A DNA stretch of 64,000 bases, taken from the NCBI RefSeq assembly GCF_006517535.1, contig NZ_VHQH01000001.1, positions 186,001 to 250,000 on the forward strand, written 5' to 3'. The first letter of the stretch is position 1; each line of letters begins with the position of its first letter. Below, one piece after another: positions 50,560 through 59,313 of this stretch. This stretch comes from Schumannella sp. 10F1B-5-1 (GTDB lineage: Bacteria > Actinomycetota > Actinomycetes > Actinomycetales > Microbacteriaceae). A model generated the notes under the pieces. The model ran no database searches and was not told the DNA's origin. It saw only the letters and a list, made by a program, of their open reading frames with translations. The position numbers and the translations under genes are program-made.

Positions 50560-51759
50560 ATGGACATCGTGACGACGACGAATCCCTTCAAGCCGGGTGC
50601 CGGGAGGGTGCCTCCCGAACTCGCCGGGCGCGACGCGATCCTCACCGCTGTCGCTCGGACGATGGCGCAGATCGTCGCCGACTCAGAAGGCGATCGTCCG
50701 ATCGTCGTGTCGGGACTTCGCGGTGTCGGCAAAACCGTTCTGCTCAACGAGATCGCTCGGCAAGCGAAGTCGTCGGGTCGCTGGTCGGTCGTCAAGATCG
50801 AGGCCACCCCGGGACGTGGCCTGCAACAGACGCTCGTCCGAGACCTGCACCAGGTTCTGAGGTCCTCACTCTCGCTCGGGGACCGTGCGCGCGAGCAGCT
50901 GGGTCGAGCACTCAGAGTGTTCCGCTCGTTTCAGCTCACGGTGGATCCGCGGGGCACCTACGGGTTCGGGTTTGAAGTGGACCCTGAACCCGGATTCGCC
51001 GACAGCGGCGCGATGGAGCAGGACCTCGAAGACCTGCTCCGCGAAATCGGGCTCGCGTACCGGAACCTCGATCACGCCCTGCTTATCGCGGTCGACGAGC
51101 TGCAGGACGCCCCGAAGTCTGACCTCAACGCGCTCAACGTCGCGCTGCACAATCTCGGACAAGAGAGCCAGCCTCTGCCGATCCTGTTCGTCGGAACCGG
51201 GCTCCCGTCTCTGCCGGCGATTCTCGCCGACGCCACCAGCTATGCCGAGCGGCTCTTCGACTATCGACGTCTCGACCTCCTCGATGACGAGGAGACACGT
51301 GCGGCGCTGACCGTTCCTGCTCAGCGCGCCGGCGTCACGTGGCGCAGAGATGCTCTCGATCGCGCCGTCGAGAGCATCCAGGGGTACCCGTACTTCGCCC
51401 AGGCGTGCGGCAAGCACGTGTGGGATTCCCGTACCGATCCCGACACGATCTCGCTCGATGACGCCGAGAACGGTGTGCTTCGGGCCAGAGACGAGGTCGA
51501 CCAGGGGCTCTATCGATCGCGATGGGACCGAGCTACCCCGAAGCAACGAGAGCTGCTGCGAGCAATGGCCGACGATGACGGCAACCCGTCTGCGATTCAG
51601 GATCTCGTCGTGCGAACCGGCAAGACACGCACCAGCGACCTCTCGGTGTCGAGGAACGAGCTCATCAAGAACGGGCACATCTATGCTCCGGACCGAGGCT
51701 TCCTGGCGTTCACCGTGCCCGGGATGGCCGACTTCATCCACCGCGCCGTCAGTGAGTAG
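50560..51759 (+). CDS. orphan AAA ATPase (ORC/Cdc6-like, STAND-type)
   Basis: 399 residues. PPELAGRDAILTAVARTM is the entry helix, SGLRGVGKTVLLNEIARQA the Walker A, and ALLIAVDELQDAPKSDLNAL the Walker B, with FVGTGLPSLP as sensor 1. A winged-helix domain follows (about 320-395: ATPKQRELLRAMADDDGN...LSVSRNELIKNGHI). Related to ATP-binding proteins found singly in many genomes; no nuclease or effector is fused. GC and codon use look lower than in the neighbours and the promoter is AT rich, suggesting recent gain. Function unknown; DNA binding is possible. Confidence 0.75.
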   Translation: MDIVTTTNPFKPGAGRVPPELAGRDAILTAVARTMAQIVADSEGDRPIVVSGLRGVGKTVLLNEIARQAKSSGRWSVVKIEATPGRGLQQTLVRDLHQVLRSSLSLGDRAREQLGRALRVFRSFQLTVDPRGTYGFGFEVDPEPGFADSGAMEQDLEDLLREIGLAYRNLDHALLIAVDELQDAPKSDLNALNVALHNLGQESQPLPILFVGTGLPSLPAILADATSYAERLFDYRRLDLLDDEETRAALTVPAQRAGVTWRRDALDRAVESIQGYPYFAQACGKHVWDSRTDPDTISLDDAENGVLRARDEVDQGLYRSRWDRATPKQRELLRAMADDDGNPSAIQDLVVRTGKTRTSDLSVSRNELIKNGHIYAPDRGFLAFTVPGMADFIHRAVSE

Positions 51760-51781
51760 CGGCGGCCCGTCTCTGCCGCGC

Positions 51782-51831
51782 TGACAGCCTCCTCGACAGC
51801 CGCTGACAGTGCGTGACAGCGGGGTGACAGC
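51782..51831 (+). promoter_or_regulatory. helically phased TGACAGC direct repeats upstream of ABC exporter
   Basis: TGACAGC (51782), CGACAGC (51794), TGACAGT (51804), TGACAGC (51814) and TGACAGC (51825) begin 12, 10, 10 and 11 bp apart, all on the same face of the helix, ending 22 bp before the exporter ATG. Heptamer repeats about 11 bp apart beside a promoter are the binding mode of SARP/AfsR-type activators; such a regulator is encoded 2.2 kb downstream. Confidence 0.65.
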
Positions 51832-51853
51832 GCCCCGCGCGCACGCTGTCGCC

Positions 51854-52906
51854 ATGACCAAGGCAATCGAGGCACACGGCCTCACCAAGCGCTTCGGAAA
51901 GACCCAGGCCCTCGCCGGCGTCGACCTCGAGGTCGACGAAGGGCGCGTGCTCGGCGTGCTCGGACCCAACGGCGCCGGCAAGACGACGGCGGTGCGCATC
52001 CTCGCGACCCTGCTGCGCCCCGACAAGGGCACGGCGCGCGTCGCCGGCCACGACGTCGTGCGCGAGCCGAAGGAGGTGCGGCGCTCGATCGGCCTCACCG
52101 GCCAGTACGCGAGCGTGGACGAGGACCTCACGGGCGTGCAGAACCTCGTGATGATCGGGCGCCTGCTCGGCCTCGACCGTCGCGCCGCCCGCGTCCGCGC
52201 CGACGAGCTGCTGACCGAGTTCGACCTGCTCGAGGCCGCGAGTCGCCCGTCGAAGACCTACTCCGGCGGCATGCGGCGGCGGCTCGACCTGGCCGCGTCG
52301 CTCATCGGGAGGCCGGCGGTCGTCTACCTCGACGAGCCCACCACGGGCCTCGACCCGGCCAAGCGCGACGACGTGTGGGACATGGTGCGCGTGCTCGTCA
52401 GGCAGGGCACGACCGTGCTGCTCACGACGCAGTACCTCGAAGAGGCCGACGCCCTCGCCGAGGAGATCACCGTGATCGACCACGGCCGGGTCATCGCCCA
52501 CGACACCCCGCGGGGACTGAAGCGCCAGGTCGGCGGGCAGACGCTCGAGGTGCGGGTCGCGCATCCCGCCGACCTCGCCGCCGCCCAGCAGGTTCTCGCC
52601 CGCGTCGGAACCCGCGAGCCCGAGACGCTCAGCGCCGACCTCGTGTCGGTTCCGGTCGCCGGCGACACCGTGCTGCCGCAGACCGTGCAGGCGCTCGCGA
52701 GCGCGAACGTGCCCGTCGTCGAGTTCTCGCTGCGCCTGCCGAGCCTCGACGAGGTCTTCTACTCGCTGACCGGGCAGCGGCAGGGGACGGATGCGGGAGG
52801 CACCGCATCCGGAACCGGCGCGACCGGCGCACCCACCGCATCCGGCGCACCTGACGCACCCGGCGCACCCACCGCATCCACTCAGAACGAAGGGGAGGCC
52901 GCCTGA
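51854..52906 (+). CDS. ABC transporter ATP-binding protein (DrrA-type)
   Basis: 350 residues from ATG 51854. Walker A GPNGAGKTTAV, signature SGGMRRRLDLAASL (YSGGMRRR form typical of drug exporters), Walker B VVYLDEPTTGLD, and H-loop-like TTQYLEEAD with Gln instead of the usual His, as in DrrA-type proteins. The DrrA C-terminal domain (about 230-310) is followed by a Gly/Ala/Thr/Pro-rich tail. Forms an exporter with the coupled permease at 52906. No ribosome site seen. Confidence 0.9.
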   Translation: MTKAIEAHGLTKRFGKTQALAGVDLEVDEGRVLGVLGPNGAGKTTAVRILATLLRPDKGTARVAGHDVVREPKEVRRSIGLTGQYASVDEDLTGVQNLVMIGRLLGLDRRAARVRADELLTEFDLLEAASRPSKTYSGGMRRRLDLAASLIGRPAVVYLDEPTTGLDPAKRDDVWDMVRVLVRQGTTVLLTTQYLEEADALAEEITVIDHGRVIAHDTPRGLKRQVGGQTLEVRVAHPADLAAAQQVLARVGTREPETLSADLVSVPVAGDTVLPQTVQALASANVPVVEFSLRLPSLDEVFYSLTGQRQGTDAGGTASGTGATGAPTASGAPDAPGAPTASTQNEGEAA

Positions 52907-53673
52907 TGCGCGACTCGCTCATCCTGGCGCAGCGCTCGGTCACGAAGATGTTCCGCAAGCCGGAGCAGTTCCTCGACGTGACGCTGCAGCCGATCATCAT
53001 GACCGTGCTGTTCGTGTTCGTGTTCGGCGGCGCGATCGCCGGCAGCACCGACGAGTACCTGCCGTTCGTGCTGCCCGGCATCATCGTGCAGACCGTCATG
53101 TTCACGTCGCTGACGATCGGCGTGAACCTCAACAGCGACATCGAGAAGGGTGTCTTCGACCGCTTCCGCTCGCTGCCGATCGTGCGCTCGGCGCCCCTCT
53201 TCGGAGCCGTCCTCGGCGACATCGTGCGCCACGCGATCGCCGTCGGGGTCACGCTGATCTTCGGCGTGATCATCGGCTTCCGCTTCCACACCGACTTCCT
53301 GTCGGCGGCGGGCGGCATCCTGCTGATGGTGCTCTTCGCGGTGTGCCTGTGCTGGGTGTCGGTCTTCATCGGGATGCTCGCCCGCTCCTCGGGCGCCGTG
53401 CAGGGTCTGTCGTTCCTGATCACGTTCCCGCTGACGTTCGGGTCGTCGACCTTCGTGCCCGCGTCGACCCTGCCCAGCTGGCTGCAGGGATGGGTCGCCG
53501 TCAACCCGGTCACGCACGTGATCGAGGCGCTGCGCGGCCTGCTCTCCGGAACCCAGTACATGGCCGCCGGTACCACCCTCGGCGGCGAGCTGCTCTGGGT
53601 CGCCGGCTGGTGCGTGGTGCTCGTGGCGGTGTTCTTCCCGCTCGCGACGTGGGCGTACCGCCGGAAGGTGTGA
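52906..53673 (+). CDS. ABC-2 type permease (DrrB-type)
   Basis: 255 residues, six membrane helices. LQPIIMTVLFVFVFGGAIAG, the cytoplasmic coupling helix DIEKGVFDRFRSLPIVRSAPL, and the re-entrant FGSSTFVPASTLPSWLQGWVAVNPVTHVIEALRGLL are standard for the DrrB/ABC-2 group exporting lipids or polyketide-like drugs. The ATG shares a base with the stop of the ATPase gene (TGATG). Confidence 0.9.
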   Translation: MRDSLILAQRSVTKMFRKPEQFLDVTLQPIIMTVLFVFVFGGAIAGSTDEYLPFVLPGIIVQTVMFTSLTIGVNLNSDIEKGVFDRFRSLPIVRSAPLFGAVLGDIVRHAIAVGVTLIFGVIIGFRFHTDFLSAAGGILLMVLFAVCLCWVSVFIGMLARSSGAVQGLSFLITFPLTFGSSTFVPASTLPSWLQGWVAVNPVTHVIEALRGLLSGTQYMAAGTTLGGELLWVAGWCVVLVAVFFPLATWAYRRKV

Positions 53674-53798
53674 GGGGGCGGCCCGGGTGGCCGGCTCGGG
53701 TCGGCTCGGGTCGGCTCGGGTCGGGTCCGGGGCGCCGGGTCGATGGTGGATGCGCGTCGCGAGCTGCTCGCGGCGCGCATCCCTGTTCGCCCCGCTGC

Positions 53799-54020
53799 CG
53801 AGATGCCCGAGACGCACGCTCGGCGCGGCGTGTCGCGGGCATCCGGGGCATCTCGACCCGCGGAAAGCAGCGTCCTCGTGCGCACGACCGAGGGTGGCCA
53901 CGAATGCCCGCGCGGCCCGGCGGGTCGCGCGCATCTCTGGCCACCCTCGCGAGGAACGGGATCGTGGGTGGCCACGAATGAACGGCGGATGCGGCGAGTC
54001 GCGGGCATTCGCGGCCACCC
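53799..54020. repeat. three palindromes in the gap between exporter and regulator genes
   Basis: In the 381-bp gap 53674-54054, where I see no gene: CGAGATGCCC (53799-53808) with GGGGCATCTCG (53845-53855); CGAGGGTGGCCA (53889-53900) with TGGCCACCCTCG (53938-53949); GGGTGGCCACGAATG (53966-53980) with CATTCGCGGCCACCC (54006-54020, one mismatch). The last two share GGGTGGCCACGAATG and look like two copies of one element. A GGCTCGGGTC tandem (from about 53693) precedes them. Both flanking genes end here. Confidence 0.75.
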
Positions 54021-54054
54021 GTGACGCGGGAGCGGGGCGAGCGTCAACGATGGG

Positions 54055-57000
54055 TCAGCGCAGGAGGTCGCCGAGGCGCTCGAGCTCGCGGCGGGCGGCA
54101 CCCGTGGCACCAGCCCCCGCGTCAGCACCAGCACCACGAGCGCCCGCACCCGCACCCGCCACGTCCGCGTCGGTGCCGCTCGCATCGCCCGCCCCGGCGA
54201 CGGCGGGCGCGCTCGGGATGCCGCGCTCGCGCAAGCTCTCGCGCACCGCGCGCACCCAGGGGTCGAGCTCGTCGCTCACGCCGCGGGCCGCGTCGGCGGC
54301 GAGCAGCACGCGGGCGGCGAGCTCGGCGTCGCCGCGGGCGAGGCAGACACGGGCGACGGCGACCGCGACGGTCGCCACCACGGGCAGGTCGCGGCTGTCG
54401 AGGGCGGCGCCCAGCGCATCCCGGGCCAGGGTGTCGGCGCGGTCGACGTCGCCGCGCAGCAGCGCGAGGTGCGCCAGGGCGGCGTCGCGCACGGCGGCGA
54501 GCTGGGCGAAGGGCGCGAGCGTCTCGGCGGAGTCGACGGCGGCGAGCCCGGCGGCGAGGGCGTCGGCCGCATCCACGTCGCCCTGCTGCACCGCGACGAC
54601 GAGCCCGGTCATCGTCGCCATCGTGATCGCGCGCTGCACACCCCCGGCGCGGGTCTCGGCGAGCATGTCGTCGGCGCGCGTGCGGGCGGCGGTCAGATCT
54701 CCGCGGCGGATCAGGATGCGCACGGCCAGGTCCTGCTGCTGAGCCAGGTCGACCTGCGAGGTGATGCGGCGCAGGTTGTCGGTGGACGCATCCGTCAGCT
54801 CGAGGGCCTCGTCGAGACGCCCGACGAGCGCAAGCCACTCGGCGCGCAGCTGCTGCGCGATCGCGAGGCACCACAGGTCGCCGATCTCGGCGAGCAGGGC
54901 GAGGGCGCGCTCGGTCGAGCGCCCGAGGTCGGCGACGTCGCCGCGATTGTGGGCGATGGATGCGGCCACCAGGTGCAGCACGGCCGTCGGCCACGGGTCG
55001 AGTCCAAGCCGCTCGCCGTCGGGCGCGCGCAGGTCGACGCGCCAGTCGTCGGTCTCGAGGTCGAGCTCGCCGAGCATCAGAACCGCCGAGGCGAGCACCT
55101 GCACGAGCGCCGGCTGCCCGGCGTGCGGACGCAGCGCGGCTGCCGGACCGAGCGCCTCGCGCAGAGCGGCGACGACGTGCGCCTCGTCGCTCGGACCCAG
55201 CTTCTGGAACACCCGCATGACCGGCCCCGCCGCCGCGAACAGCGCCTCGAGGTCGCCCGGCATCCCGGCCGCGAGCGGCGACACGGCGCCGATCCACTCG
55301 GCCGCCTCGACGTTGCGATCGCGCATCATCCAGTACCAGACGCATCCCGTCGCGAGTCTCACCGCCGGCGCCGCCTGCCCGGTCGCGACGAGGTGCCGCA
55401 GGCCGGCGAGCAGGTTGTCGTGCTCGGCGTCGAACCAGGCGATCGCCTCCAGGATGCGCGGCCCGCGCAGCAGCGGATCGTGCTCGCCCGCGGCGTGGGC
55501 GGCGAACAGCGCCTGCGCGTCGCGCGCAGCGCGAAGGGCGTCCGCGTGCGGGGCCCGGACCGCATCCGGATCCCCTTCCGCATCCGCATCCGTGTGCACG
55601 GACACCGGTGGGGAAGCGTGTCGAGGCGGAATGCGGCTCGACGACTCTGCTGACCGGTTTCCGTGCACAGCGACGGCGGCCTCCTCAGCGACGGCCCCCT
55701 CATCGAGGTCGGCGGCGGAGAGCCGAGCGATGCCGTACTCGCGGATCGTCTCGAGCGTGCGGAACCGACCCCGCGCCCGCTGCACGAGCGACCTGTCGAC
55801 GAGCGCGTCGAACACGGCCGGCGCCGAGCCCGACGGCAGCCCCATCGCCGCGGCGGCCGCACGAGCATCCGCGACCGCCACGCCCGCGGGGAACACGGCG
55901 AGCGCCGTGAGCGCCTGCCGTTCGACCGGGTCGAGCAGGCTCCAGCTCCAGTCGATCATCGCGCGCAGCGTCTGGTGCCGCGGCAGCGCGCCGCGTCCGG
56001 GACCGGCGAGCAGCGCGAAGCGGTCCTCGAGGCCGGCCAGCACCTCGTCGGGCGTCATCGTGCGCAGCTTCGCGGCGGCGAGCTCGAGCGCGAGCGGGAG
56101 TCCGTCGAGCCGCAGGCAGATGCGGGCCGCGACGACGAGCTCGCCGGCGTCGAGCTCGACCCCGCGGGCAGCCCGCGCGCGCTGCCGGAACAGCTCGACG
56201 GCCGCGAAGGAGCGGAGCGCATCCACGTCGCCGGCGAGCTCGCCGTCGAGGCCGGCGGCATCGGGATGCGCGAGCGGCCCGAGCGTGACGAAGGCCTCAC
56301 CCGGCGCGCCCAGCGGCTCGCGACTCGTGGCCAGGATGCGCAGCTCGGGCAGCGCCGAGAGCGCGGCCACCGCGGCCTCGGCCGCCGCGTCGATCAGGTG
56401 CTCGCAGTTGTCGAGCACGAGCAGGAGCGGGCGCCCGGCGAGCGCCTGCAGCGCGCGCTCGCGGGTCGGCGTGGGGTCGGGCGTGTTCTCGGACGTGCGC
56501 AGCTCGCGCCCCGTCGCCGCCAGGATCGCGCCCCACAGCTCACTCGCCGCGACCGGCGCGAGCTCGACCACGACGGCGGGAAGGGCGGGATGCGGGGAGC
56601 GCGCGGCCGGCGCGGCCGGGGCGCGCTGCGGTGTCTCGGCGGGGTGGGCCTCCTGCGCGACGTGCGCCGTCTGCGCGGCCTGTGCCACCTGCGCCGACTG
56701 AGCGACCTGCGCCGCCTCGAGCGCGAGCCGGGTCTTGCCGGCGCCGCCCGGTCCGAAGATCGTCACGAGCCGGTTCGCGGCGAGCTGGTCGGCGACGGTC
56801 GCGAGCTCGGCGTCGCGTCCGATCAGCGGCGTCAGCGGGGTCGGGATCGCGGGCAGCGGGGTCGGCGCGGGGTCGGAGCGGCGCGCATCCAGCCCGCTCT
56901 CGCCGTCCGAAGCTCCGGAACCGGCGCCGTTCGCCGCGCCCGACTCACCGGGTGCGCCCGAGCCGCTCGGCACCCGCCCCGGAACCCGTCCGCCGAGCTC

Positions 57001-57456
57001 GAGCGCGGTCGTGCGGTCGGCGAGCAGGTCGCGCGAGAACCAGTCGAAGTCGGGCGAGGGCAGCCACGGCTCGCCCGCCCAGAGCGCGAGCGCCTGCGTC
57101 GCGAGCCGCGCCGTCTCGGCCGGGTCGGGGGCGGCGGATGCGGCGGCCACCAGATCCTGGAACACGAGCGCGTCGACATCGGCCCGCGCCACTACCAGCC
57201 GGTAGCCGCCGGCGGTCGACTCGATCGTTCCGGTCGGCAGCTGCGTGCGCAATCGCGACACGATCGACTGCAGGGCGCCGCGCGGGTTCTCGGGGGTGTC
57301 GATCGGCCAGAGGTCTTCGGCGAGCGCACGGTAGCTCACGGCCGTGCCGGCATCCGCCGCCAGCCGGAACAGCAGCGCGAGCTGCATCGCGCCCGCCACG
57401 GCGATCGACGCGCCGCCGTGCTCGACGCGCAGCCCGCCGAGCACCGCGATCTTCAC
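54055..57456 (-). CDS. AfsR/SARP-like regulator with NB-ARC ATPase and TPR region
   Basis: 1133 residues. OmpR-type winged helix at the N-terminus (about 1-92: MQLALLFRLAADAGTAVSYRALAEDLWP, RLRTQLPTGTIESTAGGYRL), a bacterial transcriptional activator (BTAD) region that seems to stop after one helical pair (about 95-160), a low-complexity linker, NB-ARC ATPase (FGPGGAGKTRL at 234-244; LLLVLDNCEHLID; ATSREPLG), then a helical TPR-like C-terminal half. Residues about 596-622 are encoded by a palindromic repeat. TAGGCT ends 6 nt before the GTG. Likely regulates the DrrAB-type exporter. Confidence 0.8.
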   Translation of the reverse strand: MKIAVLGGLRVEHGGASIAVAGAMQLALLFRLAADAGTAVSYRALAEDLWPIDTPENPRGALQSIVSRLRTQLPTGTIESTAGGYRLVVARADVDALVFQDLVAAASAAPDPAETARLATQALALWAGEPWLPSPDFDWFSRDLLADRTTALELGGRVPGRVPSGSGAPGESGAANGAGSGASDGESGLDARRSDPAPTPLPAIPTPLTPLIGRDAELATVADQLAANRLVTIFGPGGAGKTRLALEAAQVAQSAQVAQAAQTAHVAQEAHPAETPQRAPAAPAARSPHPALPAVVVELAPVAASELWGAILAATGRELRTSENTPDPTPTRERALQALAGRPLLLVLDNCEHLIDAAAEAAVAALSALPELRILATSREPLGAPGEAFVTLGPLAHPDAAGLDGELAGDVDALRSFAAVELFRQRARAARGVELDAGELVVAARICLRLDGLPLALELAAAKLRTMTPDEVLAGLEDRFALLAGPGRGALPRHQTLRAMIDWSWSLLDPVERQALTALAVFPAGVAVADARAAAAAMGLPSGSAPAVFDALVDRSLVQRARGRFRTLETIREYGIARLSAADLDEGAVAEEAAVAVHGNRSAESSSRIPPRHASPPVSVHTDADAEGDPDAVRAPHADALRAARDAQALFAAHAAGEHDPLLRGPRILEAIAWFDAEHDNLLAGLRHLVATGQAAPAVRLATGCVWYWMMRDRNVEAAEWIGAVSPLAAGMPGDLEALFAAAGPVMRVFQKLGPSDEAHVVAALREALGPAAALRPHAGQPALVQVLASAVLMLGELDLETDDWRVDLRAPDGERLGLDPWPTAVLHLVAASIAHNRGDVADLGRSTERALALLAEIGDLWCLAIAQQLRAEWLALVGRLDEALELTDASTDNLRRITSQVDLAQQQDLAVRILIRRGDLTAARTRADDMLAETRAGGVQRAITMATMTGLVVAVQQGDVDAADALAAGLAAVDSAETLAPFAQLAAVRDAALAHLALLRGDVDRADTLARDALGAALDSRDLPVVATVAVAVARVCLARGDAELAARVLLAADAARGVSDELDPWVRAVRESLRERGIPSAPAVAGAGDASGTDADVAGAGAGARGAGADAGAGATGAARRELERLGDLLR
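55592..55671. repeat. palindromic dispersed element, copy 2, inside the AfsR-like gene
   Basis: Outer arms TGTGCACGGACACCGG (55593-55608) and CCGGTTTCCGTGCACA (55654-55669), inner GTCGAGGC...GGCTCGAC. It matches the intergenic copy at 28922-29000 in arms, order and length. Here it lies in frame and adds about 26 residues (HGNRSAESSS, then IPPRHASPPVSVHTD) between the ATPase and TPR parts of the regulator. Confidence 0.75.
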
Positions 57457-57550
57457 GGGTGAAGCCTATTTCGCGCGGGATGCGGAACCGCGTGAAAGGC
57501 CGCGCCGGGTCACGCGGTCACGCGTTGCGCGTTTCGGACGGAACGGGCCC

Positions 57551-57754
57551 CCGAGCGCGATGGCGGCTCGAGGGTCGCGCCCATCCGAAACGCGGGACAC
57601 AGGACACGGGCCGCGGCGTGACCCGGGAGCGGCGGGGCGCGACACGGCGCTGGAGCGGGGCCGCGCATCCGGGTGCCGCGTCACGCGTTGCGGATGGAGG
57701 GGACCGCCGAGCGCGATGGCGGCTCGAGGGTCGCGCCCATCCGAAACGCGGGAC
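57551..57754. repeat. 48-bp direct repeat in the gap after the SGNH gene
   Basis: 57551-57598 and 57707-57754 are identical over 48 bp (CCGAGCGCGATGGCGGCTCG ... CGAAACGCGGGAC), each preceded by GTCACGCGTTGCG. The second is followed by GGGACGC in tandem. This makes up most of the 345-bp gap 57457-57801, in which I see no gene; many sub-parts are self-complementary. Confidence 0.85.
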
Positions 57755-57801
57755 GCGGGACGCGGGACGCGGGAGCGGCGCCGCGCAGAGCCCCTCGCCG
57801 C

Positions 57802-58422
57802 TCAGTCCCCCGACCGCGGTCCCACGCCCACCGCCGCGAGCCACGCCTCGGCGATCAGCTCGGCGCCGAGCCGCGTCGGGTGCACACCGTCGTCGGCCAC
57901 CGCCACCGCGCCGTGCAGCCGGGATGCCACGCTCAGCACCGCCTGCAGCGGCACGAAGACGGCGTCGAACTCGCGGGCGAGGCGGTCCACCGCATCCCGT
58001 TTCGGATCGAGGTCGGCGAACCACTCCTCCTGCTCGGCGTTCACCGGTGTCAGGAACGGCTCAACCAGCACGAGCGACACGTGCGACGCCGCGAGCGACT
58101 GCCGCAGCAGCGAGCGGTAGACCGACTCGAACTCGTCGGCCGAGGTGGGCAGCCCGCTGTCGTAGCGACGCCAGGTGTCGTTGATGCCGACGTAGACGGT
58201 CAGCAGCTCAGGGTCGGGCTCGACGGCGTCCTGCTGCCAGCGGTGCGCGAGGTCGATCGCGCGGTCGCCGCTGATGCCGCGGTTCAGGATGGGCCGCGCA
58301 TCCCCGCGCTCGCGCAGCGCGTCGTGCACCAGCTGCACCCAGCCCGCACCGAGGCCCTCCGGGTCGTCGCGGCGGCCCGCATCCGTGATGCTGTCGCCGA
58401 TGAAGAGCACGGGGCGGGTCAT
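57802..58422 (-). CDS. SGNH/GDSL hydrolase
   Basis: 206 residues. All four blocks are present: FIGDSITDAGR (nucleophile Ser), NRGISGDRA (Gly), VYVGINDTW (Asn) and DDGVHPTRLG (Asp-x-x-His). Single domain without signal peptide, hence a cytoplasmic esterase or acetyl-hydrolase. CAGGGT ends 6 nt before ATG 58422. Divergent from the next hydrolase, with 45 bp between the starts. Confidence 0.92.
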   Translation of the reverse strand: MTRPVLFIGDSITDAGRRDDPEGLGAGWVQLVHDALRERGDARPILNRGISGDRAIDLAHRWQQDAVEPDPELLTVYVGINDTWRRYDSGLPTSADEFESVYRSLLRQSLAASHVSLVLVEPFLTPVNAEQEEWFADLDPKRDAVDRLAREFDAVFVPLQAVLSVASRLHGAVAVADDGVHPTRLGAELIAEAWLAAVGVGPRSGD

Positions 58423-58467
58423 GCGCTCACCCTGACACGGGCGCGGCGCGCGGGGAAGACTGGGGGC

Positions 58468-59313
58468 GTGACTCACTCCACGCCCCCGACCCACGTGATC
58501 GTGCTGCCGGGCGGCGGCTATTCGCACCACGCCGAGCACGAGGGCGAGCCGGTCGTCGCCTGGCTGCGGGGGCTCGGGATGCGCGCATCCACGTTCCTCT
58601 ACCCGGTCGCGACGCGGCATCCGGCGGTGCTGGATGCGGTGCGCGCTGAGGTGCGCCGGGTGCGCGAGCAGTGGGCCGCCGAGCACGAGAGCGAGCCGGG
58701 CGACGGCGCCAGCGCCAGCGCCACCAGCCGCGCCCCCGCGCTCCGCGTCGGCGTGCTCGGCTTCTCGGCCGGCGGTCACGCCGCGGGGCACGCCGCCTAT
58801 GCCCCACTCGACGCCGCCGAGGCCCTCGCCCGCGGCCTCGGCCCCGAGCTCGCTCCCGGCTCCGACCCGTCCCCGCTCGGCCGACCCGACTTCGCCGTGC
58901 TCGCCTATCCGGTCGTGTCGATGCTCACGAAGACCCACGCGGGCTCGCGCCGCAATCTGCTCGGCGACGGTCCGAGCGACGAGGCGACCGACGCGCTCGA
59001 CGCCGACGCCGACGCCGACGCGGCCGATCGCTACGACCTGCTGCGCGCATCCACCTCGCTCGAACGGCTCGTGACACCCGGGGCGCCGCCCGCCTTCGTC
59101 TGGCACACGGCCGAGGATGCGGTGGTTCCGGTCGGGCACGCCTACCGGCTCGGCCGGGCGCTCGCGAGCGCGAAGGTGCCGCACGAGCTGCACGTCTGGC
59201 CGCACGGACCCCACGGCCTCGGACTCGCGACCGGCGAGCGCTTCGCCGGCGAGGCCGTGCGCTGGACCGAAGCCTGCGAACGCTGGCTGCGCGCGGAAGG
59301 ATGGCTCGCATGA
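58468..59313 (+). CDS. alpha/beta hydrolase (BD-FAE/acetyl-esterase-like)
   Basis: 281 residues from GTG 58468; AAGACT ends 6 nt before it. IVLPGGGYSHHAEHEGEPVVAWL is the oxyanion-hole motif GGGY of this group, VLGFSAGGHAAGHAAY holds the nucleophile Ser, EDAVVPVGHAYRL and WPHGPHGLGL provide Asp and His. A Gly/Ala/Asp-rich insertion (DALDADADADAAD) is unusual. Acts on esters of sugars or small acids; coupled to the next gene by ATGA overlap. Confidence 0.9.
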   Translation: MTHSTPPTHVIVLPGGGYSHHAEHEGEPVVAWLRGLGMRASTFLYPVATRHPAVLDAVRAEVRRVREQWAAEHESEPGDGASASATSRAPALRVGVLGFSAGGHAAGHAAYAPLDAAEALARGLGPELAPGSDPSPLGRPDFAVLAYPVVSMLTKTHAGSRRNLLGDGPSDEATDALDADADADAADRYDLLRASTSLERLVTPGAPPAFVWHTAEDAVVPVGHAYRLGRALASAKVPHELHVWPHGPHGLGLATGERFAGEAVRWTEACERWLRAEGWLA

